This document shows, in pieces, positions 40,211 through 48,121 of a DNA stretch of 64,000 nt. The notes under the pieces were generated by a model. The model saw nothing but the letters and a program-made list of their open reading frames with translations, did no database searches and was not told the DNA's origin. This DNA is from Microvirga flocculans ATCC BAA-817 (lineage in GTDB: Bacteria > Pseudomonadota > Alphaproteobacteria > Rhizobiales > Beijerinckiaceae): contig NZ_JAEA01000008.1 of NCBI RefSeq assembly GCF_000518665.1, forward strand, positions 124,001 through 188,000, read 5' to 3'. The first letter of the stretch is position 1. The number at the start of each line of letters is the position of its first letter. The translations under genes and the position numbers were made by a program.

Positions 40211-40437
40211 TTGCCGCTCTCCCTGCTCCCTATGCCTTCCCGATCGGCGCAGCGGTCCGCGCCGGATCGCATCGCGGCGTGGTGGTGGCGCAGCCGGGCC
40301 CCTACTCCGTCCGGATCCGAGAGACAGACGGACGCATGCTCACGGCCAGCACGACCGATCTGGAGTTCGATTCCGAACCGGCCCGCGCGGAAGCCCTCGC
40401 TCCCGCCGAAGCGCCCGACTTGTTCTCCCTGCTTTGA
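40207..40437 (+). CDS. Small phage protein with barrel-like strands, unknown
   Basis: A 76-residue protein: PYAFPIGAAVRAGSHRGVVV, AQPGPYSVRIRETDGRMLTA, then a Pro/Ala-rich C-terminus ending in DLFSLL. The first 50 residues look like a small beta barrel. The end (APDLFSLL) resembles a clamp-binding peptide of the Q-x-x-L-F kind loosely, which is notable beside a phage clamp gene. Function unknown. Confidence 0.5.
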   Translation: MIAALPAPYAFPIGAAVRAGSHRGVVVAQPGPYSVRIRETDGRMLTASTTDLEFDSEPARAEALAPAEAPDLFSLL

Positions 40438-40448
40438 GAGGATGTCCC

Positions 40449-40769
40449 ATGGCTGTCTATGTCGACGACGTGAAGATTCCTTACCGGGGCATGATCATGT
40501 GCCACATGTTCGCGGATACCCGCGAGGAGCTGCACGCCATGGCCGATAAGATCGGCGTGCGCCGCAAGTGGTTTCAGTGCCCGCCGAAGGCGCGGTGGGA
40601 GCATTACGACATCTGCCGCACGAAACGCGCCGCCGCGATCCGCCACGGCGCCATCGCCACCGACCGCTACGGTGCATCCGAATTCCTCTCCAGGAAGAAA
40701 CGCGACCAAAAGATGCTCGACCGCCTCGCGCATGTCCGCGCCCCAAAAGCAGAGCCGCTGCTGCTCTGA
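40449..40769 (+). CDS. DUF4031 domain protein
   Basis: A 106-residue protein matching DUF4031: AVYVDDVKIPYRGMIMCHMF, DTREELHAMADKIGVRRKWF, HYDICRTKRAAAIRHGAI. The fold is common in phage early regions. Function is not known; it is sometimes placed near nucleotide-processing genes. Well separated from neighbours, with a 12-base gap upstream. Confidence 0.85.
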   Translation: MAVYVDDVKIPYRGMIMCHMFADTREELHAMADKIGVRRKWFQCPPKARWEHYDICRTKRAAAIRHGAIATDRYGASEFLSRKKRDQKMLDRLAHVRAPKAEPLLL

Positions 40770-40780
40770 AAGGAAAGACC

Positions 40781-41608
40781 ATGACCGAGACACAGACAGA
40801 GGTGAAACTGCGTACGACGCAGGAATTGCGTGAAAGGCTGCGCGAGCTTTCCGATGTGCGAGGGAGCGACGATTACGACCGAGCGGTGGTTATGCTGCTC
40901 GATGACTTCGAGCGCATGTCTGCCGTCATCGCCTCACAGTCCGCAGAGATAGAGCGGTTGAACGTGGAACGACAGACGTTGCGCGATAACGGCATTGCCT
41001 CGCACACCGACGCGGTTGCGGAAATTCTAACCCTTCGCCACCGCGCCCTCGCGGCCGAGGCAAAGCTAGAGGAAGCCAAGAAGGAGTTTGAGTCGTATCT
41101 TTCCGGTTTGACGCGTCAATCACGACGGGTTCGTAATTTTTCCAATCAAGACGAAGTGTTTGAAGCCGTCCCCCTCGCCCTCCTGTCTCCAGAGATAGAG
41201 CGGCGGTCGTATGACGCTCACCTTGAGTTAGGGGAAGCCAGGAAGGCGCTGGGGAGTAAGGCCGCCCAAGATGTTCTTGCCGAGCGCCGTCGTCAGATCG
41301 AAGTTGAGGGGTGGACGGCGGAACATGACGACCAATACCGAAACGGCGAACTTGCTAAAGCGGCCGTTTGTTATGCGCTGGCCGCCATTTGGCCGGATAC
41401 TGCGGCCAGGGCTGATATGGAACAGGATGGCTGGCTCGGAACGCCGTTTACGATCCTGCAACTTTGGCCTTGGGACCGGAAGTGGTGGAAGCCTAAGACC
41501 CGCCGCGCGGACCTCGTGAAGAGTGCAGCCCTCGCTCTTGCGGCGATTGAACGTCTCGACCGCGCCGCCCTCCTGTCTCCAGAGGCAAAGGAGACGAGCC
41601 ATGGGTGA
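40781..41608 (+). CDS. Phage coiled-coil protein with MazG-like or EaA-like C-terminus
   Basis: A 275-residue protein. Residues about 10-100 are a charged coiled coil (SAVIASQSAEIERLNVERQT). The C-terminal domain has AAQDVLAERRRQIEVEGWTA, DDQYRNGELAKAAVCYALAA and WPWDRKWWKPKTRRADLVKS. This pattern is a recurrent phage protein module with conserved Glu and Asp residues suitable for metal binding. The function is unproven. Local GC is slightly below the operon average. Confidence 0.7.
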   Translation: MTETQTEVKLRTTQELRERLRELSDVRGSDDYDRAVVMLLDDFERMSAVIASQSAEIERLNVERQTLRDNGIASHTDAVAEILTLRHRALAAEAKLEEAKKEFESYLSGLTRQSRRVRNFSNQDEVFEAVPLALLSPEIERRSYDAHLELGEARKALGSKAAQDVLAERRRQIEVEGWTAEHDDQYRNGELAKAAVCYALAAIWPDTAARADMEQDGWLGTPFTILQLWPWDRKWWKPKTRRADLVKSAALALAAIERLDRAALLSPEAKETSHG

Positions 41609-42752
41609 CAACACCGCAATCGAATGGACGAACGCGACCTGGAATCCGACGGTTGGCTGCACCATCGTGTCGCCGGGCTGCACGAACTGCTACGCCATGG
41701 GACAGGCGGCGCGGCTTCTCGATGGAAACCCCGCGACGCCGCATTACAAAGACACCACGCGCCGGGTGAACGGCAACGCGGTCTGGACCGGCAAGCTGGC
41801 GCTCGCTCCCGACGACATCCTGCTGCAGCCGCTGAAGTGGAAGCGGCCGCGCATGATCTTCGTAAACTCCATGTCCGACCTCTTCCACGAGAGCGTCCCT
41901 GACGAGTGGATCGACGAGGTCTTCGCCGTCATGGCGCTCGCTCCGCAGCATACCTTCCAGGTGCTGACGAAGCGTGCTGACCGGATGCAGAGCTACTTCC
42001 AGGGCATGAGAGAATCCGGGTTTGGAGCCAAGCGAGACCCACGACCCGAGATCCTCAATGAAATGGACAAGCTCTGGCCGGGAAGCTGGAAGAATTTCGA
42101 TCTGGGGGCCTTCCCGCTCGACAATGTCTGGTTAGGCGTATCGGTCGAGGATCAAGCGCGCGCTAACGAACGGATTCCGGCCCTCCTCGACACACCCGCC
42201 GCGATCCGCTTCGTTTCGGTCGAGCCACTGCTGGGGCCGATTGATTTCAGATCCATCGACGCGGATGGCGAAAGCGTGATGGACGTTCTCTATCCCCGCA
42301 CATGGGAGGAGGAATGGGAGGATTGGAGGGACACGGAACCGACTGAGGAGCAAGCCCGCGAATCCTTTTTTGACTGGTTCAGCCTGGGGACGATGCCGAC
42401 CGGGAGAATGCACCACAGGCTTGATTGGGTGATCGTCGGCGGAGAGAGCGGACCCGGCGCACGGCCGATGCACCCGGATTGGGCCCGCTCGATCCGCGAC
42501 CAATGCACGGCCGCCGGAGTCCCGTTCTTCTTCAAGCAATGGGGTGCATGGAATCCCGTCAAGGTTGTCGACCATGGCGACGGTCCGTTCGGGGTCGGCG
42601 CCGGCGGCGATCCACTGCTGACCTACCCGAACATTCCAGCCTACCCGTCCATCCGCCTCGGAGAGCAGGAGATGTGGCGCGTCGGCAAGAAGCGCGCGGG
42701 CCGCCTGCTCGACGGGATCGAGCACAACGCCATGCCGGGAGACACCGCATGA
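41601..42752 (+). CDS. DUF5131 (phage Gp37/Gp68) protein, radical SAM-like Cys motif
   Basis: A 383-residue protein starting MGDNTAIEWTNATWNPTVGC. Three Cys near residues 20, 27 and 30 (GCTIVSPGCTNCYAM) resemble the iron-sulfur motif of radical SAM-related proteins. Other blocks are FVNSMSDLFHESVPDEWIDE, VLTKRADRM, VWLGVSVEDQARANERIP and VIVGGESGPGARPMHPDWAR. The family is widespread in phages and mobile elements; its reaction is not settled. It overlaps the next gene by four bases. Insert near residues 215-250 is Glu/Asp-rich. Confidence 0.88.
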   Translation: MGDNTAIEWTNATWNPTVGCTIVSPGCTNCYAMGQAARLLDGNPATPHYKDTTRRVNGNAVWTGKLALAPDDILLQPLKWKRPRMIFVNSMSDLFHESVPDEWIDEVFAVMALAPQHTFQVLTKRADRMQSYFQGMRESGFGAKRDPRPEILNEMDKLWPGSWKNFDLGAFPLDNVWLGVSVEDQARANERIPALLDTPAAIRFVSVEPLLGPIDFRSIDADGESVMDVLYPRTWEEEWEDWRDTEPTEEQARESFFDWFSLGTMPTGRMHHRLDWVIVGGESGPGARPMHPDWARSIRDQCTAAGVPFFFKQWGAWNPVKVVDHGDGPFGVGAGGDPLLTYPNIPAYPSIRLGEQEMWRVGKKRAGRLLDGIEHNAMPGDTA

Positions 42753-42982
42753 AGCGCCAGGACACCATCACCCTGCCCGGACGCCGCCGCGGCAAGACCG
42801 CAGTTACCGTCGAGGTTCTCCGACGCGTCCGCGAGGCCGTCCGCCAGGGCTTCACGGTCGAGGCCATCCACGTGGAGCAGGACTCGGTCGCCGTCGTCGT
42901 CAAGGACGTCTTCGACCGGCCGAGTAAAGCCCATGTGCCAATGACGCCCGAGAATCCCACCACTGGCGAGGAGGCGGCATAG
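42749..42982 (+). CDS. Small phage protein, unknown
   Basis: A 77-residue protein: MKRQDTITLPGRRRGKTAVT, VEVLRRVREAVRQGFTVEAI, then strand VEQDSVAVVVKDVF and a Pro/Glu end. It is basic at the N-terminus, with a helix-strand core. Start overlaps DUF5131 stop (ATGA). No family was recognised. Confidence 0.55.
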   Translation: MKRQDTITLPGRRRGKTAVTVEVLRRVREAVRQGFTVEAIHVEQDSVAVVVKDVFDRPSKAHVPMTPENPTTGEEAA

Positions 42983-42984
42983 CC

Positions 42985-43263
42985 ATGTCCCGCGGCGGTC
43001 TCCCTGCTCGGTTTCCTCCTCATGGCGCCTGGCCCGGCATCATGCGGGCCGACGTGGCAGCCGCGTTCTTCGACTGCGCCAACACGGGCGAGCTGCGGCG
43101 CGCCATCACCCGGGGCGAGGCCCCTCCCCCGTCCGATCTGCGCGGGACCGGCCGGTCCAAGGAGCCTGTCTGGACATTGGAACAATGTCGCGCTTTCATT
43201 ACGAGACGCTTCGGGTCCGGCGAGCGCCAGGCCGCGAGGGAGGACGTTTCGGATCTGATCTGA
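42985..43263 (+). CDS. Excisionase-like winged-helix protein
   Basis: A 92-residue protein immediately upstream of the integrase, sharing one base with its start. The core (GIMRADVAAAFFDCANTGEL, RRAITRGEAPPPSDLRGTGR, VWTLEQCRAFITRRF) matches the winged-helix pattern of excisionase or AlpA-type proteins, with a Pro-rich wing. It probably assists prophage excision. Position and size support this. GAGGAGG precedes the start. Confidence 0.65.
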   Translation: MSRGGLPARFPPHGAWPGIMRADVAAAFFDCANTGELRRAITRGEAPPPSDLRGTGRSKEPVWTLEQCRAFITRRFGSGERQAAREDVSDLI

Positions 43264-44546
43264 TGGCAAAATCGCTCCGCCGAAAGCCGCGCTACGTGGT
43301 CCGAATCCGGCTCGCCTCTGGCGAGAACGGCTGGTATTTCCAGCTTCCCAGCTGGGCCAAGAAGGCAGGATGCCCTCTCAAGAACCAGCCTCTCGGCACC
43401 GACGTGGACGCAGCATGGGACCATGCCGAGCACGTCCTCCTGCCGCAATTCGATTCCTGGCGCACGGGAGGGCTTTCGGATCTCGTGCCCAGGCGGGCGG
43501 CCCCCGGAACCTTCGACTGGATGGTCACGGTCTTCAAGACCGGACACCAATGGACCAAGCTGTCGAGGAAGATGCAGGGCACCCACGAACTCGGCTTCGA
43601 CATGGTGGGGAACTATATCCTGAAGGACGGGCGCCGCCTGGGAGCGCTGCCGCTTGAGGCCCTGACGACCAAGGTGGTCGACAAGCTTTATGAGGCCATC
43701 GCCTTCGTCGAAGAGCCCCTGCTCGACGAGGATGGCAAGCCTAAACTCGATGCCAGGGGCGTTCCCCTGATCGAAAAGCGCGAGCGGCGCACCACCGCCA
43801 ACCATGCCATGAAGTCCTGCCGGCGGGCCTGGAACGTGGCGCAGAGGGCCGAGCCGGAGCTCGTGCCCCACCGCAACCCCTTCTCCAAGATGGGCCTGGT
43901 CAACAAGTCGAAGCCGACACCGACCGCCACCTATGAGGAGCTGCTCGCCTTCGTCAAAACCTGCGACGAGAACGGCCGCGCCTCGCTCGGCACAGCAGCC
44001 CTCGTGCTCTGGGAGTGGCTGCAGCGGGTCGAGCACGTGTTCACCGCCCTCGAGGTGGCGCATTACCGCCCGAAGGATCGGCCGGACAACGTCCTCGTCG
44101 TCCATCCCAAAACCGGCGAGGAGGTGTGGCTGCCTCTCTTCGACGAGACTGGCGTAGCCCTCTATCCGGAGCTCATGGGCCGCCTGGACGAGGTCCGGCG
44201 CAACAGGATCTCGGGACTGGTGATGATGCGCGACTGGATCGACGAGTCCGAGGGCATTCCCCTGCCCTGGGCGACCCGCAAGGGCGACCTGTCCTACATG
44301 ACGCACGAGGCCAAGCGGATGATCCGCCTCGCCGGCCTGCGGGACGAGCTCAGCCTTACCTCCTTCCGCCATGGCGGACTGACGGAGATGGGCGATGCGG
44401 ACCTGACCGATTCCCAGATGCGTGCGATCTCCCGCCACAAGTCGGCGAAGATCCTGCCGACCTACGTGAAGCGGACCCAGAAGCAGATCATGGAAGCGCA
44501 GAAGAAGCGGCGGGCCGTTCGTTCCGGAGGCAATGATGCCAACTAA
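43263..44546 (+). CDS. int: Tyrosine recombinase (prophage integrase)
   Basis: A 427-residue protein. The catalytic residues of the tyrosine recombinase fold can be placed: first Arg at 255 (LQRVEHV), second Arg at 369 in SFRHGG, His at 392 in SRHKSAK and nucleophile Tyr at 401 in LPTYVKR. The N-terminal region (WYFQLPSWAKKAGCPL) and core (FKTGHQWTKLSRKMQGTHEL) belong to alphaproteobacterial integrases. Box I is not the usual T-G-x-R form. The gene points to the tRNA-Arg, its likely target. Confidence 0.92.
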   Translation: MAKSLRRKPRYVVRIRLASGENGWYFQLPSWAKKAGCPLKNQPLGTDVDAAWDHAEHVLLPQFDSWRTGGLSDLVPRRAAPGTFDWMVTVFKTGHQWTKLSRKMQGTHELGFDMVGNYILKDGRRLGALPLEALTTKVVDKLYEAIAFVEEPLLDEDGKPKLDARGVPLIEKRERRTTANHAMKSCRRAWNVAQRAEPELVPHRNPFSKMGLVNKSKPTPTATYEELLAFVKTCDENGRASLGTAALVLWEWLQRVEHVFTALEVAHYRPKDRPDNVLVVHPKTGEEVWLPLFDETGVALYPELMGRLDEVRRNRISGLVMMRDWIDESEGIPLPWATRKGDLSYMTHEAKRMIRLAGLRDELSLTSFRHGGLTEMGDADLTDSQMRAISRHKSAKILPTYVKRTQKQIMEAQKKRRAVRSGGNDAN

Positions 44547-45141
44547 GAACCCTCAAAAGATCCCATACTACGTCGTCATCCGTGGCAACGGCTTTTGGCA
44601 GCCGACCGCACGAATGAAAGCGCTCGGGTTTCATAACGTGCCGTGCGGTCCGGACGGGCCCGAAGCCAGGAAAGTCGCTGAAGAGTGGAATGATCGTTGG
44701 CAGGAGGAGCGATCCGGAGGGCAGGCCGCTGCGAAGCTGAGAATGATGCAGCAGGAGCCCAATCATTCACGCCGAGGTGGATATGTCTACTTTTTCCAAG
44801 TCGGAAACCGCATCAAGATAGGCTTCTCGAAAGATCCAATTCACCGTCTGGCAGATCTTAAAACCGGCTTTTCAGCACTTCCAAGTCTCATAGCCGCCGT
44901 TCCCGGGACGAAGGCGGACGAAACTAAGCTCCATGCACAATTGCGCGCATACCGACAAGCTGGCGAATGGTTCGTTGCGGCAGCGCCAGTAAAGCGCATC
45001 ATCCTGCGATCAGTGGCGCTTGGGATCCCCGCGCACAGTGATGAAACTAAGAACGAAAAGAGCCTAAAAACAGCTGATTTGTCTGAAGACATTCAGACAA
45101 AGCCGGCTAAACGAAGTCAGACAATCGGCCTAAGTCATTGA
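44536..45141 (+). CDS. GIY-YIG-type (T5orf172) protein, prophage-end cargo
   Basis: A 201-residue protein from ATG 44536, GGAGG six bases upstream (ATG 44533 is possible). N-terminal IRGNGFWQPTARMKALGFHN is followed by a GIY-YIG-like domain: GYVYFFQVGNRIKIGFSKDP, HRLADLKTGFSALPS, ETKLHAQLRAYRQAGEWFVA. The first motif is YVYFF...IKIGFS. The C-terminal 50 residues are Lys-rich and weakly structured. Base composition is nearer 50% GC than the flanking genes. Placed between integrase and tRNA, it may be a defence or DNA-processing cargo gene. Confidence 0.8.
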   Translation: MPTKNPQKIPYYVVIRGNGFWQPTARMKALGFHNVPCGPDGPEARKVAEEWNDRWQEERSGGQAAAKLRMMQQEPNHSRRGGYVYFFQVGNRIKIGFSKDPIHRLADLKTGFSALPSLIAAVPGTKADETKLHAQLRAYRQAGEWFVAAAPVKRIILRSVALGIPAHSDETKNEKSLKTADLSEDIQTKPAKRSQTIGLSH

Positions 45142-45147
45142 AAATAA

Positions 45148-45224
45148 TGGCGACTCCGGTAGGGCTCGAACCTACGACCTGCCGCTTAGAAGGCGGCTGC
45201 TCTATCCAGCTGAGCTACGGAGCC
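45148..45224 (-). tRNA. tRNA-Arg (anticodon TCT), prophage attachment gene
   Basis: A 77-base cloverleaf on the minus strand: acceptor GGCTCCG pairs with CGGAGTC, D-arm AGCTCAGCTGG, anticodon loop CTTCTAA giving TCT, T-arm GGTTCGAGCC, and encoded CCA. Its 3' end faces the integrase. The attachment core is expected in the 3' half of the gene, which stays intact after insertion. Confidence 0.95.
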
Positions 45225-45241
45225 ATCCGTCGCGGCCGGCC

Positions 45242-45547
45242 TCAATGTGTCCAGGGGCCGACGCGGTTGAACTTGAAATTGTCGGAATAGGACATCGTCC
45301 GCCGCTTGATCTCGTGCGGCTCCTCTATCCGATAGGCAATGCCCTCGCGCTCGGCATAGGCAATGGCCTCTTCCTTCGAATCGAACCAAAGCCGCAGCTG
45401 CTGGCGGGTATCGCCCGAACTCGTCCAGCCCATCAGGGGCTCGATCTCGCGGGGCTTGTCCTGCTCGAAAACGAGAAGCCACTGCTTCGTCCGGGCTAGG
45501 CCGGATTGGGTTGCGGACTTGGCGGGCTTGTAAATCCGTGCAGGCAT
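45242..45547 (-). CDS. NADH dehydrogenase subunit, NDUFS4/ETC complex I 18 kDa type
   Basis: A 101-residue protein from ATG 45547: MPARIYKPAKSATQSGLART, KQWLLVFEQDKPREIEPLMG, WTSSGDTRQQLRLWFDSKEE and a C-terminal FKFNRVGPWTH. These match the accessory NDUFS4 subunit found in alphaproteobacterial complex I, which stabilises the peripheral arm. It is located alone between two tRNA genes, as in many Rhizobiales. This is host DNA just outside the prophage. Confidence 0.9.
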   Translation of the reverse strand: MPARIYKPAKSATQSGLARTKQWLLVFEQDKPREIEPLMGWTSSGDTRQQLRLWFDSKEEAIAYAEREGIAYRIEEPHEIKRRTMSYSDNFKFNRVGPWTH

Positions 45548-45584
45548 TGGTTTTGGACTCTCTCCAAGACTCATCCGGTGAAAA

Positions 45585-45661
45585 TGGTCGGGGCGGCAGG
45601 ATTTGAACCCGCGACCCTCTGCTCCCAAAGCAGATGCGCTACCAGACTGCGCTACACCCCG
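45585..45661 (-). tRNA. tRNA-Pro (anticodon TGG)
   Basis: A 77-base cloverleaf on the minus strand: acceptor CGGGGTG with CCCCCG-like 3' strand, D-arm TAGCGCAGTCTGG, anticodon loop CTTTGGG with TGG, T-arm GGTTCAAATCC, and encoded CCA. Confidence 0.95.
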
Positions 45662-45912
45662 TCATCCTCAACAGCTTGGTTTGTCTATCGATTTCAGAAC
45701 CTCTCCGCAAGCCCTCCGGTTCCTGAGCGCAGGATAAGAGGACCAGGCCCGAGGAACTGCCGGAAAGCGTGTTTTACGCGCATCTGCAGCACTTGCTCCC
45801 CCTTGCCGCCTGATCGATCGGCCCCATGTCAAAACACCGCGCCGAGCAAGGACAAGCTTCACACCAGCCCAGCCCCCTACAAGGCGAGCTTCCGATATCT
45901 AGGATTTTCCGC

Positions 45913-46173
45913 ATGCGCCCTGGAATGCCCGAGCGTCGATCAAGCAAGCGCTATCCCATCTATCTTGAGGGATTGATCACGGTTGCCGCCGACCGGGCGC
46001 CGATCGCATGTACCGTTTGGGACCTGTCCGAGACCGGCGTTCGCCTGGTGCTCGCCTCTCCTTGTGACATTCCCGTGGAATTCGAGCTTTACATTCCAAG
46101 CGAAGGAGCGAGGGCCCGGGTTCGGTTGATCTGGACGAACGGCATTCATTATGGAGCGGCGTTCAAGGACTAG
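45913..46173 (+). CDS. PilZ-domain protein
   Basis: An 86-residue protein beginning MRPGMPERRSSKRYPIYLEG. The RxxxR-type motif (ERRSSKR) with a later DLSETGVRLV (D-x-S-x-x-G) is the classic PilZ c-di-GMP-binding signature. A longer frame from 45826 exists, and ATG 45925 could also be used. The gene may link to the GGDEF protein at 52.3 kb as a c-di-GMP receptor, though not adjacent. Output unknown. Confidence 0.85.
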   Translation: MRPGMPERRSSKRYPIYLEGLITVAADRAPIACTVWDLSETGVRLVLASPCDIPVEFELYIPSEGARARVRLIWTNGIHYGAAFKD

Positions 46174-46296
46174 GATCGGTCGGCTCATGTCTGAGGGTGC
46201 TCTCGTTCCATCCGAGCTGCAAAATTTTAGGACATTAAGCGGAACAATTCGGATTATAATCAGTTATATGCCGGGCAATCAGACGGCACGGGCGGA

Positions 46297-46482
46297 ATGG
46301 GGCAGATCGATCGGCAATGGCGCGAAGCGCTCACGAAAATCGCCTCAACGGATGCCAAGCTCGCCCGGCATGAGCGATTGACACGCATCGTCCTGTTTTT
46401 GCTTGTATTTCTTGCGATCCTGATCCTCGGCCTGCTGATCGCGCATATGGCCGAAGGACCCTTTTCGTTGCACCTGCAATAG
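46297..46482 (+). CDS. Small single-pass membrane protein
   Basis: A 61-residue protein with a charged N-terminus (MGQIDRQWREALTKIASTDA) and one membrane helix (IVLFLLVFLAILILGLLIAH). It is followed by a short tail. Ribosome site is modest. No family was recognised. Confidence 0.5.
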   Translation: MGQIDRQWREALTKIASTDAKLARHERLTRIVLFLLVFLAILILGLLIAHMAEGPFSLHLQ

Positions 46483-46687
46483 AGACCGCAGCCGCCAAAA
46501 GTATCGGCGCCTCAAGAATAAGAACGTATTCTGCAACAAGGCATCAAAGGGGCATCCGACGACTGGCAAGCGACTGTTTCGCCTTCCATTGCAATATCTT
46601 TACATTTGCAAGAATGCGTTACGTAAACATTGCAATGCTTATTAAAGCGGCTTTCGATAATGAAACAGTATTATGTATAATTTCATG

Positions 46688-46824
46688 AGCCGAAATGACT
46701 AGACAAAACTCAGAAGCGCCACAAAGAGAACACGAAGTTATTGAATATGTCTCAGCCCGACCTTCATTTTGCCCCTACGGGTCGGACTTTCGAGCGCCCG
46801 TGGCTACAGGGGCGCTCTTTTTTT
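46688..46824 (+). ncRNA. Candidate small RNA with terminator
   Basis: A TATAAT box at 46676-46681 (TTTCGA 18 bases upstream is a weak -35) would start a transcript near 46688. It would be about 135 bases with a stem near 46757-46786 and end at a strong hairpin with seven T. No open frame with a good ribosome site fits. The form is that of a trans-acting small RNA. Which family, if any, is unknown. Confidence 0.4.
46792..46824 (+). terminator. Rho-independent terminator
   Basis: GAGCGCCC (46792-46799) pairs with GGGCGCTC (46810-46817), followed by seven T (46818-46824). A textbook intrinsic terminator on the plus strand. It probably ends the small RNA candidate, as no plus-strand gene lies immediately before. 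Confidence 0.9.
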
Positions 46825-46903
46825 GTCGGGTTCCTGGGCGCTTGGCCAAAGTTCGGCGCCGCTGCGATGCATGCTCAGAAGGAATAGGGAATGTCCGGCC
46901 TTT

Positions 46904-47371
46904 TCAGCGCTTGAACAGAGGGTGTTCCACCCGGTCTCCCGGCCTGATCCCGAGCCGGGCCGCCGTGCCGGCATTCAGCTCCAGTACGGCCAGGACCGGC
47001 TCCCCGGAGGGAATCGTGCGGGTAGACAGGGGCTCGGTATTGGCGGCGATGCGAGCGATGGTGCCGTCCGCCCTGATGAAGAGCATGTCAAGGGACAGGT
47101 ATGTGTTCTGCATCCACATGGAGACAGGCTCGACCCGGCCAAAGTCGAACAGCATGCCTTGGTCGGCCGGCATTGAGCGGCGGAACATCAACCCTTGAGC
47201 CCGGTCCGCATCGTTGCGGGCCACCTCTACCTTGAAGCTGTGCCGCTGCCCGCCCTGGACGGCGATGGCCATGGTTTCCAGAGCCTGGGCACAGACCGCG
47301 CCGGCGATCATGAAGGCAAAGCCGAGAGCCGGAAGAACCGGCCGCAACCGAGCCAGCATGGCCGATCTCAT
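46904..47371 (-). CDS. DUF192 family exported protein
   Basis: A 155-residue protein from ATG 47371, with a signal peptide (LPALGFAFMIAGAVCAQA, cleavage near residue 30). The DUF192 core is clear: VEVARNDADRAQGLMFRRSM, MLFDFGRVEPVSMWMQNTYL, SLDMLFIRADGTIARIAANT. The family is found widely in Proteobacteria; function unknown. The start shares one base with the cold-shock gene stop, so the two are co-expressed. Confidence 0.9.
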   Translation of the reverse strand: MRSAMLARLRPVLPALGFAFMIAGAVCAQALETMAIAVQGGQRHSFKVEVARNDADRAQGLMFRRSMPADQGMLFDFGRVEPVSMWMQNTYLSLDMLFIRADGTIARIAANTEPLSTRTIPSGEPVLAVLELNAGTAARLGIRPGDRVEHPLFKR

Positions 47372-47994
47372 CAATGGGAATGCGGCAAGGCCATGTCAGC
47401 CAAGCGCACTTCAGCGGCCATCAATCCCTTCGATCCGTCGCCGAAGCGGACAAAGACCCGCTCGCCCGGCTTCAACTCGGCTATGCCGTACCGGCGGAGG
47501 GTCTCCATGTGAACGAAGATGTCTGGCTTGCCTTCTCCCTGGGTCAGGAAGCCGAAGCCGCGCAGGCGGTTGAACCACTTCACGACGGCAGGCTCCAGGC
47601 CGCTGGTCGGCACTACCTGGACATGGGTACGCGGAAGCGGGAGTTCGGAAGGATGAAGCGCCGTCGACTCGTCGAGGGAAAGAATCCGGAAAGCCTGCAA
47701 GCCGCGAGGGCGCTGGACGGCTTCGACCACGATCCGGGCCCCCTCATTGGCGGCCTGATAGCCGTCCCGGCGAAGGCAGGTTACATGCAGGAGCACGTCG
47801 GGCATTCCATTGTCGGGAACGATGAAACCGAAGCCCTTGGCCACATCGAACCATTTGATACGGCCGCTGATCTGGACGAGCTCGAGAACTCCCTCCTCCG
47901 TCGCCGTCGGCTGAGCACCCTCACGCCGGCTCTGATCCAAGGAGGAATTCTCCTCGCGGAGATTGAAAGAATTGGAGCCGTAATCGCTAGTCAT
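47371..47994 (-). CDS. Cold-shock protein with two CSD domains
   Basis: A 207-residue protein from ATG 47994. Domain 1 near residues 45-110 has ISGRIKWFDVAKGFGFIVPD; domain 2 near 140-205 has AVVKWFNRLRGFGFLTQGEG and KPDIFVHMETLRRYG. Both carry the RNA-binding RNP1-like KGFGFI and DVLLHV/IFVHM motifs. Tandem CSD proteins are typical of Rhizobiales and bind single-stranded RNA. The leader region upstream (47995-48121) may include 5' UTR control. It forms an operon with DUF192. Confidence 0.93.
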   Translation of the reverse strand: MTSDYGSNSFNLREENSSLDQSRREGAQPTATEEGVLELVQISGRIKWFDVAKGFGFIVPDNGMPDVLLHVTCLRRDGYQAANEGARIVVEAVQRPRGLQAFRILSLDESTALHPSELPLPRTHVQVVPTSGLEPAVVKWFNRLRGFGFLTQGEGKPDIFVHMETLRRYGIAELKPGERVFVRFGDGSKGLMAAEVRLADMALPHSH

Positions 47995-48121
47995 GAAATA
48001 ACCCAAACTCGAATCATGAACCCGATTCTTAATAAGAAGATAACATCGTCCTGAATCAGGGGAAGCCAGAAACACGTCTCAACGGGCGATGAAATTTTCG
48101 GCAGTCTGCATGCCCTTGAAG

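Larger units (their letters stand above)
1..45147. mobile_element. Prophage, lambda-like head and P2-like contractile tail, left end outside window
   Basis: Continuous phage gene content runs from the left edge to a tRNA-Arg gene. It includes terminase, portal, capsid, sheath, tube, baseplate, repressor, replication genes and integrase. The integrase lies next to the 3' end of the tRNA, the usual arrangement for insertion into a tRNA gene. The left attachment site, lysis genes and remaining tail genes must lie left of base 1, since the tape measure gene is cut there. No broken structural gene was seen, so the element may be intact. The left boundary is unknown. Confidence 0.93.
46483..46903. 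other. Intergenic region with a promoter, small RNA candidate and terminator
   Basis: No protein gene is supported here. The region holds a TATAAT box at 46676-46681, a possible small RNA and a strong terminator (separate entries). A second hairpin, CCCGAC/GTCGG-type arms near 46757-46786, lies between. The left 150 bases have only AT-rich sequence. Confidence 0.5.
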
